NCBI GenBank assembly: GCA_027972325.1
Contig: JAPMOS010000039.1
Location: 265,001-293,501, forward strand
Source of the DNA: Paratrimastix pyriformis
Lineage: Eukaryota > Preaxostyla > Paratrimastigidae
Direction: 5' to 3'
DNA: 28,501 nucleotides
Below the pieces are notes generated by a model. The model worked only from the letters and a program-made list of their open reading frames with translations. It did not search any database and had not been told where the DNA came from. Both the position numbers and the translations under genes were made by a program. Shown here one piece after another: positions 26,125 to 28,501 of this stretch. Position 1 is the first letter of the stretch. Each line of letters starts with the position of its first letter.

Positions 26125-27259
26125 CAAGTGCGCAGATGGAGGAACCAGCAACGCAGGACGACGAACCAGCACGAGTTGTGCCTGAAGAATGGCCATTCGT
26201 TCCTGTGTGTGCGCCAGATCGTGTTGGGTCTGTGCGAGCTCGGCCTTGGTGGCTGCCAGCTCCCCACCCAGCTGCTCCTTCGATTGAACCAGAACAAGCT
26301 GGGTCTGTGCGAGGTGGCCCTTGGTGGCTGTCAGCTCTTCACCCAGCCGCTCATTAGACTGGGCCAGGTCCGTGAGCATGCCCTTGGTGGCGGCCAGTTG
26401 CTGCCTGAGGAGGCCCACGTGGGCCACCACCCCGTCCCGCTCGTGGGCGGCCAGGTCGCCCTGGGGGCACCGGGTCTCACAGCCCGCATCTGCGAACCCG
26501 CAGGGCATCTGGGGGGTGGGAGGATGGGGGGTGGAGAGGGGGGAGGGAGAGGGAGAAGGAGGAGAAATGGAACCGTGGATCGCTCGCTCTGTCCCCCGAC
26601 AGCACCGAGGTCGGCAGAGAATGAAGAAGAGGAAGTGTGGTGCCGCTCATCAGACCGGCTTGGCGGCGCATGTGGTGTCCTGGTGGCGGCCCATCTCGGC
26701 CCGGTGCACCTGCTGGTGGCACCGGGGGCATTCCTCCTCGCGCCACTCGCATTCCTCCCGAAGGTGCCGCTCCACCATGAGGACACCAACCACCGCCTCG
26801 CAGCCGAGCCCATGGTTCGGACAGCGGCATTTCACCCGTTCGACAAAGCGGATCACCAACTTCGGGCATGCGGCCACCCTACAGTATTCGATGATATCGG
26901 GTGTTCATGAATGTGAAGGAAGCCAGACTGATCGGTTATTTTTTCGCGGCATGTAGGACACACCCCACCAATGGCTGCCGCGCAGGCCCGACAGACTACA
27001 TCCTCTGTGGGAAGAAGGAAGAAGATCACATTCTGTGGAACAGTGTTCCACAGACCGCAAGACAAGCAAACAGGATCCTCTAGATGTGCGTGACACTATC
27101 CGGCAGGGAAGGTGAAGAAATGGAGGAGAGAAAATTGCAGACAGCCGGGCATCGCCAGGCTTCATCTTCCCCTGTGTCTCCGACCAAATACTCAAGGACT
27201 CTTCGGTGGCGGCATGGGTGTCGCGGTGCTCCATCGGTATCATTACTGTTGCCCTGCAT
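24563..27259 (-). CDS. RING / TRAF-type zinc finger / coiled-coil / fibronectin III / F5-8C protein, probable E3 ubiquitin ligase
   Basis: Seven exons, 5' to 3' on the minus strand: 27259-27143, 27095-27056, 27004-26929, 26878-26656, 26508-26167, 25935-25623 and 25116-24563 (TAA). They sum to 1665 nt, 554 aa. The RING spans residues 37-71: C37-x2-C40-x11-C52-x-D54-x2-C57-x2-C60-x7-C68-x2-C71, with Asp where His is usual. TRAF-type zinc fingers follow to about residue 175 (CPNHGLGC, ECEWREEECPRC, CGFADAGCETRCPQGDLAAH). A heptad-rich coiled coil (LAATKG, LTATKGHLAQTQ) runs to about 266, a fibronectin type III-like domain covers 270-370, and an F5/8 type C (discoidin-like) domain ends the protein, with GLFHYIGTQG, WQNPAEAGWV, NSWWQVDLGA and LSGFEMYG. 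RING proteins with TRAF fingers generally act as ubiquitin ligases; the C-terminal domains would bind a target or ligand. No signal peptide is visible. Confidence 0.85.
25149..25570 (-). repeat. (ATC)n microsatellite block, last intron of the RING/F5-8C gene
   Basis: A pure ATC array (25149-25225) is followed by CATCCAATCAT, CGTCAT and ATC runs to about 25560. On the sense strand the repeats are GAT/ATG. It lies between exons 25935-25623 and 25116-24563. Confidence 0.9.
26057..26129 (-). repeat. (CCCA)n and (CAG)n in intron 5 of the RING/F5-8C gene
   Basis: CCCACCCACCCA (26055-26071) and a (CAG)n/(CAA)n run (26074-26128) lie between the donor at 26166 (GTTCGT) and the acceptor at 25936. On the sense strand this is a (CTG)n/(TTG)n tract. 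Confidence 0.85.
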
Positions 27260-27660
27260 TTCAGACCAAGCCTTCTTAGAGAGAAAGGAGGCTAACCTCT
27301 GTCACAGGGGTGTTGTTGGCTTGATCGGTGTCTTTCTTTCTTTCTTTCTCGTGTTAGTGCAGCCTCGTGGGAGGCTAACTGAAAATTACAAGAGGAAAAT
27401 CTCAAAAGGTTTTTTATCGCACCCCCACCCACCCATTCCAACCGTCCATCAACTCCAGGCATCTACGGAGTGATCACAAACACGGCCGGGCCAGCTGAGC
27501 CAAAGTCCCGGCCAACGTCATCCCGCAAGGTCGGCGTATGTCCCAACCTAGGCGTCACGGGAGCGAGACAAGAGGAGAAGGGGACTGAAAAGAGCGACGA
27601 CCTAAGACCTCTCACCCTCCCTGCAGGTTTCGTGGACGAGCCCACCCGGCAAGCCTGAGG
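27260..27660. other. Intergenic region upstream of the RING gene, including a (TTTC)n tract
   Basis: This should hold the promoter of the minus-strand RING gene. A short (TTTC)n tract lies at 27331-27350 and T-rich sequence at 27410-27416. If the LINE on the minus strand ends here, the (GAAA)n on its own strand could be its 3' tail; that is a guess. No gene is supported. Confidence 0.4.
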
Positions 27661-28501
27661 CCGCCGTCGTCCACCCGCAAGGGAGAGGGGTTCAGTCCAT
27701 TGTTATGTAGTGGAGGCCTCGTTGTGGTGGCCGCTAGTCTGCTGGATGGGCACAGCAGGCAGCCGTCTTCGGCTCGGCCAGATGAAGTCGCCTGACGCCG
27801 GGGCGCGCGCTCTCCGGCCACCCGCGGCGGCTCGGCCCCTCTCTCGGAGCAGCTGGAGGCGAAGCGCGTGGACGTGGGCCAGGAAGTCCCCCGCGACCCT
27901 GTGACGGCCTCCTTGGTCAGGCGGCCCCATCCCGCAGCCGCCTCCCGATCATGATCTGCCACCTGTCGCCGCCCAGGGCCTCCAGTCGGGCCCAGTCGGG
28001 GGCCCCCAGGATGGCATGAATGCGGTCCCAAGCATTCTTCCGCAGGCCCTCGTACGCCGGGCACTGCTGGATGATGTGCTGGGCGTCCTCGAGGGGCCCC
28101 GCGTCGCTGCAGCAGATGCAGGCCCCACCACGCTTCACCTCAGCAGGTCTGGACTTCCAGGTACGGAGGAACTCACCGTCGAGGTACATTCCTGCGCGCA
28201 GCTGAGCCGCAATGCGGCGCCCCGCCGGGCACATGTCGTCCAGGTAGGCCTCGCTGTGGCCAAAGTCCTGCTTGACCTGCCGCAGGAGTGCCAGCCTCGG
28301 GCGCGAGCGGGTGTCTTCCATTTTGGCTCGCCACTGGGCCTCCACGTGTGCGCGCACCTTCTTCCGGACCAGGTCCTTCCAGGCAGCAATGCCGGTGGTC
28401 CGGATGGCCTCGTCGTCGGGACGCTCGCCTCTGCCCAGGCCATAGTCCTTCAGGACCGCCTCAGCCGCGCCAGTCCATTCGCCGATGCATTGGTGCCCCG
28501 C
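27661..28501 (-). mobile_element. Non-LTR retrotransposon (LINE), C-terminal part, cut by the right window edge
   Basis: On the minus strand a frame is open from the right edge to TGA at 27917-27919. It reads helical, basic sequence (VRAHVEAQWRAKMEDTRSRP), then GGACICCSDAGPLEDAQHII and QQCPAYEGLR: a C-x2-C-x11-H-x4-C zinc knuckle followed by CPAYxxLR, the usual end of LINE ORF2 proteins after the reverse transcriptase. The part with the polymerase lies outside the window. After the stop, another frame (27930-27703) continues with plausible element-like sequence (VAGDFLAHVHALRLQLLRER), so a one-base frameshift near 27920-27930 probably inactivates this copy. The left limit is uncertain; I see no clear target-site duplication. 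The clade cannot be decided from this piece. Confidence 0.75.

Overview
The window looks like nuclear DNA of a GC-rich, intron-rich, flagellated microbial eukaryote (a protist). The reasons are a gene for a ciliary DM10/EFHC1-type protein, a eukaryotic tRNA-Gln, many GT-AG introns, F-box, RING and terminal uridylyltransferase-like genes, and the end of a non-LTR retrotransposon. TAA and TGA both end models here and no in-frame TAA/TAG has to be read as Gln, so the code looks standard. I cannot name the species from the sequence.

Layout, left to right: (1) 3' part of an unrecognised gene, + strand, to 1221; (2) small secreted Gly/Asn/Ala-rich protein, - strand, 1407-2240; (3) EFHC1-like axonemal protein, + strand, 2371-9426, about 18 exons, sharing a 130-bp divergent promoter region with gene 2; (4) nucleotidyltransferase of the TUTase / non-canonical poly(A) polymerase family with an N-terminal zinc finger and poly-Q/poly-P region, - strand, 15444-10291, 12 exons; (5) single-exon F-box-like/leucine-rich protein, - strand, 18156-15832; (6) tRNA-Gln(CUG), 18249-18320; (7) F-box/leucine-rich protein with a Cys-rich C-terminus, + strand, 18989-22420; (8) a partial paralogue of the C-terminus of gene 7, + strand, 22936-24180 or further; (9) RING / TRAF zinc finger / coiled coil / fibronectin III / F5-8C protein, - strand, 27259-24563, 7 exons; (10) C-terminal end of a LINE, - strand, running off the right edge.

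Introns are either very short (40-60 bp) or swollen to hundreds of bp by microsatellites: (CAT)n, (CATC)n, (CTGT)n, (ATG)n, a 16-bp minisatellite and long G runs. Most long reading frames in these places (poly-His, Ile, Ser, Asp, Met) are repeat artefacts.

Two unusual signals stand out. First, the 5' splice sites are not GTRAGT: in 41 hand-built donors, position +3 is C in 35 and T in 4, giving a consensus close to GTCYGT. Applying this motif let me close the gene-4 and gene-9 models in frame. Second, many exon-intron boundaries of the EFHC1-like gene have decayed extra copies ('echoes') in the adjacent intron, suggesting that introns grow by local tandem duplication of splice junctions.

The genes do not form one pathway: they cover a cilium structural protein, RNA tailing, and several probable ubiquitin-ligase components (two F-box proteins, one RING protein).
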